Shown here one piece after another: positions 24,840 through 36,573 of a stretch of DNA of 64,000 bases (positions are counted from its first letter, which is position 1; each line of letters opens with the position of its first letter). Made by a program: the position numbers and the translations under genes. The stretch comes from Euryodendron excelsum. Lineage: Eukaryota; Streptophyta; Magnoliopsida; Ericales; Pentaphylacaceae. The notes beneath the pieces were generated by a model. That model did no database searches. It was given only the letters and a program-made list of their open reading frames with translations, and was not told where the DNA came from. The stretch lies in NCBI GenBank assembly GCA_033060915.1, contig CM065380.1:50034501-50098500 (forward strand), written 5' to 3'.

Positions 24840-25800
24840 GTTAAGGTCAATAATAAAATGAATTTAAACAATGACTCCATGAAACACTCCCTTCTTCATT
24901 ACTCTCTCTCTCGCATTGTAACTATCGAAACATTTTGTAAAACACAGTAAAAATACATAAAAAAGAACATCAAGTTGTTCAATGATTCAACAATGTTAAG
25001 GGTAATTAGTGCTATGTTTTGATTTTTCAATAGAATGGAAAAAGAGAGGGTAAAATTACTTATAAATATAAATATCTATGAGTAATTAAAATAAAAATAA
25101 AATTTTGACAACTACCTATTCAATTTCTTCTTATTTTTGTAAGCCAAAAAAAAAAAAAAACAGCAAATAAATTTAAGTTTTTTCACTTCCTTTTCATTTC
25201 CTATTTTTCCCTTTCCTTTTTCTTTTCCTCCCCGCAAATCCACTATCCAAACATGGATATGGGATGGTTCTAAATGATACGCCAATTATATTTTGCATAG
25301 TACAAAGTGCTAATCTTTATGTTGATGCATTTGCTTAAACTATCACTATAATTTTTGAAAATTGTACATTATTATGATACATAATATAGTTGGTATTACC
25401 GAATGATATTAACCTATAAAAATGCTAATTTTGTCCCATTTCTGTGAACCTTAGCCAGGCATTGTTGAAACTGTCTTCTTCTTATGGAACCCAAATGAGA
25501 GAGTCTTGATCACCACTGATACCTGTCTCTCTCTTAAACACTGCTTTCATTCTTCATGTTTTCTCATTGAGCTTTGCTTTGTATTTGATTATTTTCCTGT
25601 CTAGTGAATGCCGATTAGGCTATTGAACAAGACAAGATTCAAACAAGAACCAACTAGAATGCACGAGAATTGAATGTTCTTCCTCCTGTCATTTTCTTGA
25701 AGCTGAATATAGTTGGCCTGAGAAATGCTTTTGAAAAGCATAGAACTAGTTTGAACCAAATTCCTTAAGTTAAAATTTTGTGATAGTTTGTGTTCAATAT
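24840..25800. other. Intergenic, upstream of the PSY pseudogene
   Basis: AT-rich sequence just 5' of the dead PSY copy, so it may contain its former promoter. No conserved element, gene or transposon end was identified. An A15 run lies at about 25146. Confidence 0.5.
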
Positions 25801-26113
25801 TTACTTTACTTAAAATGGGCAAAGGTGGATCCGAGAGTATAGGGTTGACTTACACGTGGTCCGTCTGGGAATCTTGGCGATCGTCGACATGGCTTGGGTC
25901 TCCTGGAGAGTGGCGCGCAGAGAACCAAGGACAATCGAGAGAGAGAGAGAGAGAGAGAGAGGAGGCCGTGTGAATACTCAGCTCAGGTTTGGAGCATCCA
26001 TGGTGTATTCCTCAAGTGAGAACAACTAGGTGGGAGGTTCAACCTTGGAATCTCTAGCTATGGGGTCTCTAAGCTTGGGTAATTATCTAAAACCTAGAAT
26101 GTTCTTCTCCTTA
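25800..26113 (-). mobile_element. Possible Gypsy-type LTR fragment (part 1), split by the CACTA element
   Basis: The sequence on both sides of the CACTA element (here and from 36574) reads as one disrupted unit. To the right, on the minus strand, it contains a TATA-like ctatatatacc motif (36586-36596) in GC-richer DNA unlike its surroundings, as in plant LTR promoters. A GA microsatellite lies at about 25938-25962. The LTR limits could not be fixed. Confidence 0.35.
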
Positions 26114-27298
26114 GGGCACTACTACAAATGGGACTTTTTGTGACAACATAATACCATCGCAAAAGGCTGTAGGCCGTCGCAAAAGGCCTTTTGCAACTGT
26201 AAGAAGCGTGTCACAAAAGATAACGCCACAAAATGCTTTTGCAATAGCGCTTGCGATGGCAGAACACTATTTGCCATGGCAACGATGTTGTCACAAAAGG
26301 GTTGACATGCGATGGGTTTTGTTGCGATGACACTCATTCATCGCCATGCCGTCATAATCAGTCCTTTTAGCGATGACATAGTACCGTCACAAAAAACTAC
26401 CGTAAAAGGATGGACTATTAGCGACGATTTTAGTCATAACAAATAATAAAAGTGTCATCACAAATACCTAATTTTAGTGACCAATTTAAATTGTCGCCCC
26501 AAAATTGTAGCTAATTTTGGATCTTTTGCTTCAGCTCTTTGCCATCACAAAAGAAACCCTACCGTGGCAAATACTATTTATTAATTTTAATATTTTACAT
26601 TAAATTTTAATTTTTTAATTCCACGTAATTCATGTTTATAAAAAAATAATTAAACTAAATAAATTAATAAAAAATCTATTCACCATAAAATTCACAACCT
26701 ACATCCAAAAAATTTAATACAAATCTCCAAGATATAGTTTTTATATAAATAAGTAATTAAAGTGCAAATGTGTAAAACAAAATTTTCCTAATAAATATAT
26801 AAATGTCAAACTCTAAGAGTACCCTAACATCCAATACTCCAAAATACAAAAAGAAGTAAAATACGAGCCACCCCTTCAATTCCAATCATCATGAAAGACC
26901 TACTCTTGCTCAATAATCTAAAAAAATAAAAATAAAACAAGTATCAATATGATCGATACGGTTAACATATATACATATATATGCATGTCATCAATGAAAT
27001 TAAAAAATATAAAAGAAAGCTGTAATTACATCAACAGATTTTCATGCAATATGTTGGTCAATTGATTCTCCCACAGTTCTAATACCTTGACGTGGTCTTT
27101 TTAAAAGAGCATTAGGTTTTCTCACATTTTAAACAAAAACTTTGTAGAAATTTAGACCCAATAGTCCTCCATCCACTTCTGACAATGAATCTATACTAAT
27201 AAGAAGTCCCTCTGCCAACTCAAGTTTTGGAAACCTAATACTAAGCAAACTTACTTTTATACTATTCTACAATCATAAGTACAATATTTGAATAAGTT

Positions 27299-29830
27299 GT
27301 TTTAAATAAATTAAACTTTTTAAAACTTAAAGTGTTATAATATTAGAAAAAATGCTATAACTCCCAAATCGGGACTCTGGTCCATGTCGTTTGTCTCAAC
27401 ACGTTATTGATGCCTAAACCGTGTTGCGTGTCAATTTTCATGAGTTTCTAAGCCCATTTGTGGATTTTGAGCAAAATCCCAAAACTTAAACCTATAACTT
27501 AAAATGTCTTCAAATTGGAAAAAATGATATAACTCCCAAATCAGGACCTCGAAGACCGTGTCGCTTGTCCTCAAACGTCATTCTTGCCTAAACCGTACTA
27601 TGTGCCAAGTTTCAGATGATTCTAAGCCCATTCATTGATTTCGAGCCGAAGAACTCGATACTTAAACTTATAAACTTAAAGTGTCCTAAAAATGAAAAAA
27701 ATGCAATAACTCTCAAACCAAGACTCCGGCGACCGTGCCGTTTATTCCCACACGTTATCCTTTCCTAAAATGTACTATGTGCCAAGTTTCACGCCGTTTC
27801 TAGATCGTTCAAGAATTTTGGACTGCAAAAACACCAAAACTTGAACTTATAAACTTAAAGTGTCCTAAAATTGGAAAAAAAATGCAAAACTCCAAAACCG
27901 GGACTCCAACGACCGTGTTGTTTGTCCCCACTTATCATCCTTGCCTAAACCGTGCTACGTGCCAAGTTTCACGTAGTTCCTGGACTGTCGAGGATTTTGA
28001 GCCTCAAAATTCCAAAACTTGAACTTATAAACTTAAAGTGTCCTAAAAATGAAAAAAATGCAATAACTCCCAAATCAAGACTCCGGCGATGTAACATTTG
28101 CCCCCACACGTCATCCTTGTCTAAACCGTACTATGTGCCAAGTTTTATACAATTCTGAGCCCGTTTATGGATTTCAAGCCATAGAACCCAAAACTTGAAC
28201 ATATAAACTTAAAGTGTCCTAAAAATGAAAAAAATGCAATAACTTCCAAACCGGGATTCCAGCGACTGTGCTGTTTGTCTCCACATGTCATCCTTGCCTA
28301 AACTGTGATACGTGCCAATTTTCATATGATTCCGAGGCCCTTCATGGATTTCGAGCTGTAGAACCCAAACCTTGAACTTATAAACTTAAAGTGTCCTAAA
28401 ATTAGGAAAAATGCAATAACTCCCAAATCGGGACTCCAGCGATTGTGTATTTGTCCCCATACGTCATCCTTGCCTCAACTGTACTACGTGGCAAGTTTCA
28501 GATGGTTTCAAGACCGTTCGTCGATTTCGAGCCATAGAACGCGAAACTTGAACATATAAACTTAAAATATTCCAAAAATTTGGAAAAATGCAGTAACTCT
28601 CAATTTATCCATGGATTTCGACCGTGCCATTGGTCCCCACACATCATTCTTGCCCAAATTGTGCTACGTACCAAGTTTCACGCCATTCCTGAATCGTTCG
28701 AGGATTTTGGGCTGCAAAACCCTAAAACTTGAACTTATAAACTTAAAGTGTCATAAAAATGGAGAAAATGCAATAACTCACAAACCGGGACTCCGATGAT
28801 CATAACGTTTATCCCCACACGTCATCCTTACCTAAACCGTACTACTTGCCAAGTTTCATACGATTCCGAACTCGTTAGTGGATTTTGAGCCTTAAAACCC
28901 GAAACTTGAACATATACTTACAGTGTTCTAAAAATGGAAAAAATGCAATAACTCCCCAACTGGGACTTCGACGACTGTGCAGTTTGTCTCCAAATGTCAT
29001 TCTTACACGTGCCAAGTTTCATACGATTTTGAGGTTGTTCGTGGATTTTCGAGCCGTAGAACCTAAAACTTGAACTTATAAACTTAAAGTGTCCTAAAAT
29101 TAGAAAAAATGCAATAACTCCCAAATTGGGACTTTGACGATTGTGTTATTTGTCCCCACACGTCATCCTTGCCTAAATTGAGTTACGTGCCAAGTTTCAC
29201 ACCATTCTTGGACCGTTCAAGAATTTTGGGCCGCAAACTTGAATTTGTAAATTTAAAGTGTCCTAAAATTGGAAAAAATGTAATAACTCCCAAACCGGGA
29301 CTTTGGTGATTGTGTCGTTTGTCCCCACACTTCATTCTTACCTAAACCGAGCTACGGGCCAAGTTTCACGTCGTTCCTGGACTGTTCGAGGATTTTGGGC
29401 TGCAAAATCTGAAACTTAAACTTATAAACTTAAAGTGCCCTAAAATTTTAAAAAAATACAATAACTCCCAAACCGGGACTCTGGCAACCATGCCATTTGT
29501 CCCCACGCATCATTCTTGTCTAATTGTACTATGTGCCAAGTTTCATGCCGTTCTTGGACCGTTCGAGGATTTTAGGCTGTAAAGCCTCGAAACTTGAACT
29601 TATAAATTTAATGTCTTAAAATTGAAAAAAATGCAATAACTCTCAAATCAAGACTCCGACGACCGTGCCATTTGTCCCACACGCCATCCTTGCCTAAGCT
29701 GAGCTACGTGCCAAGTTTTACGTCGTTCCTAGACCGCTCTAGGATTTTGGGCCACAAAATCCCGAAACTGGAACTTATATACTTAAAAGTATCCTATAAT
29801 TTAAAAAAAATGAAATAACTCCCAAATCGG
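27299..29830. repeat. Tandem array, ~176-bp monomer, ~15 copies (CACTA element)
   Basis: The anchor word atgcaataactc recurs near 27354, 27526, 27703, 27884, 28060, 28236, 28413, 28590, 28770, 28945, 29111, 29280, 29456, 29633 and 29812, a mean spacing of 175.6 bp. Each monomer also contains cgggactccg, gtccccacacgtcatcctt, gtgccaagtttcac and aacttataaacttaaagtg. Copies have diverged by substitutions and short indels, so the array is not recent. No coding role is evident. Confidence 0.95.
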
Positions 29831-30216
29831 GACTCCCAAACCTTGGATAAAATGATATGAATCCCAATGACATAAACCAGTAAGCTTCATATATAATTTT
29901 GTAGGTTTCATTAAGTTCAATCATATGTGTAACCGAGATATACAACATATGGAACTACATGTGATGTTGTAAAAAAATGGATAATGCTATACCTAGTCAG
30001 TAGGTCGTGGAGAAGCACCTGGTGGCGTAGCTACAACATCATCACTCACAAATTCTGGAAATGCTTGGTGCCCTCTAAATGCATCCGAAATCTGGGAAGA
30101 AGAAATAAATATTTATTATAGATTACTTTCTTGTATATATGTCAACATAATAAAATGAAAACTTTACCGAACCTGCTTAGCTATAGCATAGTGCCCACTC
30201 CTTGCGACCTAATAAT

Positions 30217-30504
30217 CTAAGAGACAGTCTGTATGACCACTTCTCTAATATCATCTCTCAAACTTGCGCTAGCCAGCTGGATGATATCCTCGACCTTCGG
30301 GCCCTGTGGCGGCGGCTGTGATGAGCCGGCTGGCTGTGATGGCTCGGTACTCCTACGTTGTAGACCTCTTGGCAATATACATGTCCCGTAGGCCCAACAA
30401 TACCCATGCTTATCCTGCCTTATCAAACTCAAGAAACTGCTATCTCGAGACTTGTTAGTCCTCTGCTCCTTAGGCACCTCCTCCAGTTGTTGATCAAATT
30501 CAGC
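30217..30504 (-). pseudogene. Transposase_24 (Ptta/En/Spm)-like exon remnant
   Basis: The minus-strand frame starts after an acceptor-like ttttgtag with AEFDQQLEEVPKEQRTNKS and continues to HGYCWAYGTCILP. This is the layout of the plant En/Spm accessory transposase domain (acidic segment, 'ER(T)' motif, then an HGxxxxYG-like motif), followed by a Pro/Ser/Gln-rich tail. Location inside a CACTA element supports the call. Upstream frames at about 30590-30860 (for example ALTTWVLNYPVSDS) look like further exon remnants but are not recognised. The assignment is from remembered family shape. Confidence 0.5.
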
Positions 30505-33473
30505 CTACAAAACTTTGAAGTAATTACAAACTAAAACAAAAACAATTACCACTACACCACTATCCAGCCTACTTACAATAATGGCTGACACATTCGGACC
30601 AGAAATATTAGGTGTCGCAATGTATAAGCTCATCCTATCAGTCCTTACCCCATCCCTTGATATACACCACATCTAGTATGTACACCAAGAACAACGGGAT
30701 CTATTGCATGGAATAACCCTTAAAGATAAAACAATCTCAAACGGTGAGCCACTAACTGCCATATAGACTTGTGCATTCCTGAAACTGTCCGAAACTGGAT
30801 AATTCAAGACCCATGTCGTCAGAGCCAAATCCACTAACTCCGACGAGGATTCTTGAACAGGTCTAAGATTATATGCTTACTCTTCAATTAACTCATGCAA
30901 GCATGATGTAATATGTATGTATGCATGCAATATACCATCATAAACATACTAAATTATATATATATATATATATATAATATAATTGTCCTAGGATTTGAAT
31001 CTAGTGGAGAATTTGACAAAGTTAAGAGTGAATAAATTAGATTTTCAAAGTTGTAAATCAAATAATATTCAACAAAAGAAAAAGAAAAATTCTTTAAATG
31101 GTTGAATTCATGACCATATATATCTTTACAATTCAATAGATCATATTGCATATATCATATCTGACTTTATTATATTTTGGGATGTCTTTACTTTGACCCT
31201 TTGCCACGTAAATTATAAGAAAAAGAGAAGTAAAAGGAAAACAAAAATGATTATGGCATATGGTTCCAAAATAGGAGGGTAAGGTGGAAAACCAAGCAGC
31301 TGTAGAAAGATTATGACATTTTAGAGAGAAAATTTGACTTGTTGAATGTCACGACCCAAACCCCATTTATACGGATTAAGGTTGTAATCGGCCAGTAATG
31401 TAGCTACCAACGGCTTAATACATTTATTAGGTTGATCACCTGTGCGTTTATCGAAAATATAAATAATAGCAGAAGCATAATATAGAGTTGTGCATTTGAA
31501 GTTGATATTCAGAGCAAGTGTCTAAGTTTAAAACACATCCATTATCAAACCATATATATAAGATTATTACAAGTCTTTAAGCCTACTCGAATCCATACAA
31601 AACAATATATACAAGTAGCGTCTCCCAATTATCCACATAAAGTCAAAACTTGGAGACTAGGATGCATCCATCTTCACAAGTGTAACATTGCAACTTTCAA
31701 GACATGCTCAAATATGATTCTAATCCCCATTACCTAAAATAATGGATGACAATATAAGCAAGGCCCAATGAATAGTGTAGATACAAGGAACATATACCAG
31801 TTAATTCCATAGACAATCATAAAATATTTCCATTTAAAAGCATTATATAGATAACATGGCTTTTCATTGGAATAATGGAGATTCATTCACATATAAAACA
31901 TTCGTACTTCATATTAATCTCCACGGTTTATCATGTGTTTATACAGTTTAGGACACAACGAGCCGAAACCTGTAATTGATTCTTACACGTGTAGAACTCA
32001 CAAAGGACCATGTAGCCCTTAAGGGACATCTTTTCAAATTCATATAACGATTTGCTTAAAGTCCCCCGAGTTAGGACCCCTGAGTGTGACACACAATACA
32101 TTTAAAACACATTTCCAAAGCATTTCATACATATATTGTCTATGGAATCCAAATACGTTGATAGAATATAACATTTGAATCAAAAGCATAGGTTTAACAT
32201 TGTAATGTAACAATATATAGTTGAAGGTAATACAATTTGAAAGGAATATTTCCAAGCATCCACACTATTCACCTTGGTTCCCTAAAAGAGTTCGATTTCT
32301 CTTTAAGCTAATTATCCTACATGATTAAAGCATGAAGATAATGTTACAAACAATGCAAGGTACTCAAAATGACATATTGGAACTCAAAATGAGTGTGGTA
32401 ATGCAATATATGTGTGAACTAGAAATTTGAGACATTAGTTCCTTAACATGGATTCACTCCCTAAATCACATCAACTTTAGAATAATGAGTTTACACTCTA
32501 AATCATTTTTATATGAAAATATGTTTAAAGACTTTTAATTTGATAGGTCATGGGTCCAAAATGCATTCCGAATGAAGAAATTATGTCCAATGAAAGATGG
32601 ACTAACATTTTGAAAAATAGTGTTGTTGATAGTAATTTTGGATCAAATTTAAACTTAAATATCTCTCTTAATCTATAAGGAACTAGAGTACCAACCTTAT
32701 ATAAATAGAAATGTCTATGAGTCTACTTTCCAATGATATAAACGGTGCGTCGTTTCGAGTTTTCTAGAGCAAGTTATGGTCATTTTACCAAAATATTTCA
32801 AAGCTGTGGCTTGAGACCACGCCGAGGCGGGTTGAAGTGCACCAGATGGCGCCCTCCTCTAGAGAACCACACCATCAGGCGCACCTAGGTGTGCTAGGGC
32901 ACCCTCTAGACATTTTTGGGTAGTGGACTCGCTATCAGGCTCACCTAGGCGCGCCAGGGCGTCCTTTGAACATCTCTGGACAGTGGATTATGCCATCAGG
33001 CACCCTCCACCGCGCCAGAGCGCCCCAAATTGACCTATTTCGATCCAAAAGAGACCAAGAGATGCTTCTAAGTTTCTTATGCAATCCTCAACCTATTTTT
33101 AGGCTCTGTAAAACCTAGAATGAAGTTATAAAGTCTCCCTCAAGACTTTATAATTAAAATATGGAAAACATGCAAGATTTAAGGTTTTCCTTTGGAACCT
33201 TTATGCAAGCTTCCTTTTCTCCCTCCAATTCTCACCTTCATGGTATGAAGTGATGTTCTATCATGGAACAATGGAAAGAAATGCAATAAAACAACATGGC
33301 CTTAAGATTCCTCACCTTGTCTCAAGCCCTTGCAATTTTCTTAGATTTTTCCTAAGTTTATTCCTTCACTTTTCTTCTCTCTATCGTTTCCTCTCTTCTT
33401 CTTTCACTTTTTCTTTTGATAATCTAAAAATTACTAACAAGCTCCTCTCCCTCTCATAAAAAACTTAAGCATG

Positions 33474-33480
<7 letters not shown>

Positions 33481-33511
<31 letters not shown>
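33481..33511. repeat. (CA)n microsatellite
   Basis: About 15 CA dinucleotides. Confidence 0.95.
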
Positions 33512-33514
<3 letters not shown>

Positions 33515-33884
33515 TTATCCAACAAGGATGGGAGAAAGACACTTGTTTGTCATAGACTTAGTGAGGTGTCCCTCCCACATGAGGTGGCACTGATCACTAA
33601 AGACACGATTACGAAGTAATTAATTAATCTTAGACTAATTAATCCTTGATTATGACTAATCGTGATTAACTTTACTTAAGCAAAGATTAGTCTAATTAAT
33701 CATGCTTAAGTTAAATGATTCCACTCTAAAAGTGTAATCTTTGTCCCTTAATTAAGTGTTTGTTAGCCTCTATATGGGTATTAGAATAGATTCTTAGTAA
33801 TAAACTGATTTAAAGTGATTTTTCATGTGTATTGTAGGTTTTTGGTGATAAAATGGTGAAAAAAAAGGGGCTTAAAGAGCAGAA

Positions 33885-34215
33885 GTCCGTCCGGACGGTT
33901 AAACTGTTCGGACGGTGAGTTCGGACGGACAAATGACCGTTTGGATGCCTAGACCGTTCGGATGCCCGTTCAGACGGACGAATTACCGTTCGGACGCTAC
34001 GACGGAGATTGGAGTTCCAGAGTCGATATTTTCCGTCCAAAGCCGTTCCAGAGTTGATATTTCCCGTTCTAAGCTATCACAGAGTCATCTTTTTCCGTTC
34101 GAAGAAATACAGAGCCGAGTTTCCTCGTCTGAAAACCGTCCGAATGATGAAATAACCGTTCGAACGGTGCGTTCGGACGTATATAGAACGTACTTGGGAC
34201 GTACTTCGGACGGTG
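33885..34215. repeat. CpG-rich ccgttcggacgg cluster
   Basis: About a dozen variants of ccgttcggac(gg), several close to palindromic (for example accgttcgaacggt at 34157), sit in about 330 bp of otherwise AT-rich DNA, in both orientations. Spacing is irregular, so it is not a simple tandem array. The function is unknown. Confidence 0.75.
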
Positions 34216-35918
34216 AGCGTAGATTTGCCCTACAACCCAGCAGTTGAAGAAAAAAGAGAGTTAAGTTAGATTTTAAGGTTTGAGCTGCTGGTAGAGAGGG
34301 AGAATAGGGGAAAATCATGTATTTTGCTTAGATTTACTTTACTTTGTTGTATTTAGGACTTTGGGAAGTATTTAGATAGATTTCTAGTGTTGATTTAGTG
34401 TAATCTTTCACATTTTCTATATTTCAATATATATTCACTTTTGATTTGAAGTCAAGATGTTGTCTCTATACTTTGGAAAGCTCTCAACCATGGAATTTTC
34501 AAGCTAAACTCATTGTTTGGGAATAAATATGAAGATCTACCAAGGAATGCATGGAAAATGAAAGGGGAGTTCTTGAATCTTGTTGAATATCTATTTTGTA
34601 TATTTTTCTCTAATTATATTGGAATTAATTGTTGTAGAAATCTTAGATCTATAATCATAGTTAATAACATGTGATTTATTTCTAAAGAACCCATAAATTG
34701 TGATAAAACTTAATTCCAAAATAATTAGAGATCCATAAAATTTCAAAGCTAAACTTTCCGAATCAAGGGCCTTTGGACGGTTCTTGATTTGAGTTAACCC
34801 AAACTCCCCCTTTCAAATTCCGTGCTAGAATTGATAGATTGGAACATTGGAACCCAAACCCCCTTTTTAATCGAGTTAAATCCCTACTTGTCCTCATTCG
34901 TAATTCCGGTTAAATTAAGAGTTAATTTAGTTATAATTGTGGTTGTTGTAGTAGAATGTTCATAATTGTCAATTTACTTTAGCCAGAATCAAGTTGTAGG
35001 TTTCAATTTCATTTTAATTGTTTGCCTAGTTGCTAGTAAACCAAACCCTCAAACACCAAAAGATTTTCGGTCAATTTTGGCTAACATAGCCATCGATTTC
35101 ACTCTTGGTTTGCGGTTGCAATTTGAATACGTTTCTAAACTCTACTCGTTTCTATTGCTAAATTGGCACAGGTCTCATGGGAGAACACGATAGTGGGAGT
35201 ACCCCCACTTAAACTACAAGCACCTCCATCACGGTGATCGTGGAAAGGACGAGTCATTAAACTAATCAAAATCACTAATTACAAAAATTTTTCAAAATGC
35301 AATTAACATTAAACAAACTTAATTAAGCACCTCGATTAAGGTATATAAACACATCTATGACATGCAATATCTATTTCTCACTAGTTATGACAAAAATCCC
35401 TAATCAAACATATGCATTATACAATGCTATTCAATTTAAGCAATCAAATGAACTTAATTCACATTTCAAATATAGTTATGCACACAAAGCACATAGTTAA
35501 TGCATATGTGAAATGCAAAGCCTAGGATGTTACACTGAAGGTTGACAATGATGCCCTTCAGGCTTAGAACAAGAAGCTTCATTCTGAGGTTAGTCTTTCT
35601 TAGATTCTATAACCAATTTCACTATGCATAGAATTGGAAAAAAAAATTAGTTTATGGGTTTTTTAGCCCCTTCAAAACCCATTGACTTGGATCTTAACTT
35701 GATGCTTTTTGTAGACTGTGAAAATATTTTTTTTCTTTTGTAATTTTATTAGTTAATTAATCAATGCCTTTTCCTTAGGGCATAGTGGTTTAGATTGAAA
35801 GGTTTATCAATTAACAAGTCAGAAAAAAAACATTCACAGATGAGATTGGTTTAAATCTAATAGATATTGAGAAAGCTACAAGAAATTATCACAAAGTAAC
35901 CAAAAATTATCACAAAAC

Positions 35919-35922
<4 letters not shown>

Positions 35923-35961
<39 letters not shown>
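35923..35961. repeat. (GA)n microsatellite
   Basis: About 19 GA dinucleotides near the right end of the CACTA element. A second run of about 17 lies at 36188-36222. The GC-rich stretch between them (35980-36180) has open frames on both strands but no recognised protein. Confidence 0.95.
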
Positions 35962-35968
<7 letters not shown>

Positions 35969-36184
35969 AGTCAGAATAGGAAACGGTGTCGGCAGAAGGG
36001 AGTAGGAGATGGTGCGGCAGTGGCCGGGGAAAGTGGCAGCGCAGCGGACGAGGTGGCAGTGCGGTAATGGCAGTGCAACGAAAGAGAAGATGGCAGCATA
36101 AGGGAGGAGGAGATGGTGTGGCAGAGCTCTTGGAGGATGTGGTTGTGCGATGGAGGAGGCAAGATTTGAGGGGTCATAGAGGTG

Positions 36185-36226
<42 letters not shown>

Positions 36227-36573
36227 AAGGTTTTGATCAAGCTAGCTAGGGTTCTGATCGAGGAAGAGGGGTTAAAATGAAAGGAGGCATGCCAAAACAA
36301 AACAACGTTGTTTTACTTAATTCTATTTGCGACGGGACACGATGTCGTCGCAACTATCCATTGCTATAATAAGCTTTTGTGATGGGAATCTTGCTATCGT
36401 AAATACCTGTCACAAAAACTGATTATGCGACCATATATATTGTCGTCGCAAATACTGATCAGCAATGGGTATTTGCCACTGCTTTTTTGCAATCGCATAA
36501 GGTGTTTTTTGTGATAGCAAGAGAGCCGTCGCAAAAACTTTTGAGGCAAAAGGTCAATTTTTTAGTAGTGGGG

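Larger units (their letters stand above)
31347..35534. mobile_element. Probable non-coding retroelement-like insertion within the CACTA element
   Basis: The stretch begins TGTCACGACCC and ends GATGTTACA, with near-matching 5-bp flanks ttgaa (31342-31346) and ctgaa (35535-35539). It has no recognisable gag or pol. It includes three ~65-bp imperfect repeats around ccatcaggc...cgccagggc (32865-33030), a CA microsatellite (33481-33511), and a cluster of ccgttcggacgg words (33885-34215). The boundaries are plausible but unproven, and direct LTRs were not demonstrated. Confidence 0.4.
26117..36570. mobile_element. CACTA (En/Spm) DNA transposon, 10.45 kb
   Basis: The left end CACTACTACAAAT and the right end TTTTTTAGTAGTG are the diagnostic CACTA termini. 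They are flanked by a perfect 3-bp target duplication ggg (26114-26116 and 36571-36573). Both ends have subterminal clusters of gtcgcaaaa / ttttgcgac words on both strands (26140-26580 and 36320-36560), the usual transposase-binding arrays. The interior holds a ~176-bp tandem array, a Transposase_24-like remnant and a ~4.2-kb probable insertion. No intact transposase was found. Confidence 0.92.

Noticed and set aside
27299..29830. CRISPR-like array
   Set aside because: The repeats are direct ~176-bp monomers without unique spacers, in a plant transposon; this is a satellite-type array.
33810..34318. Overlapping frames of 76-110 residues around 34.0 kb
   Set aside because: Open because of the CpG-rich repeated words; frames occur on both strands with no recognisable domain.
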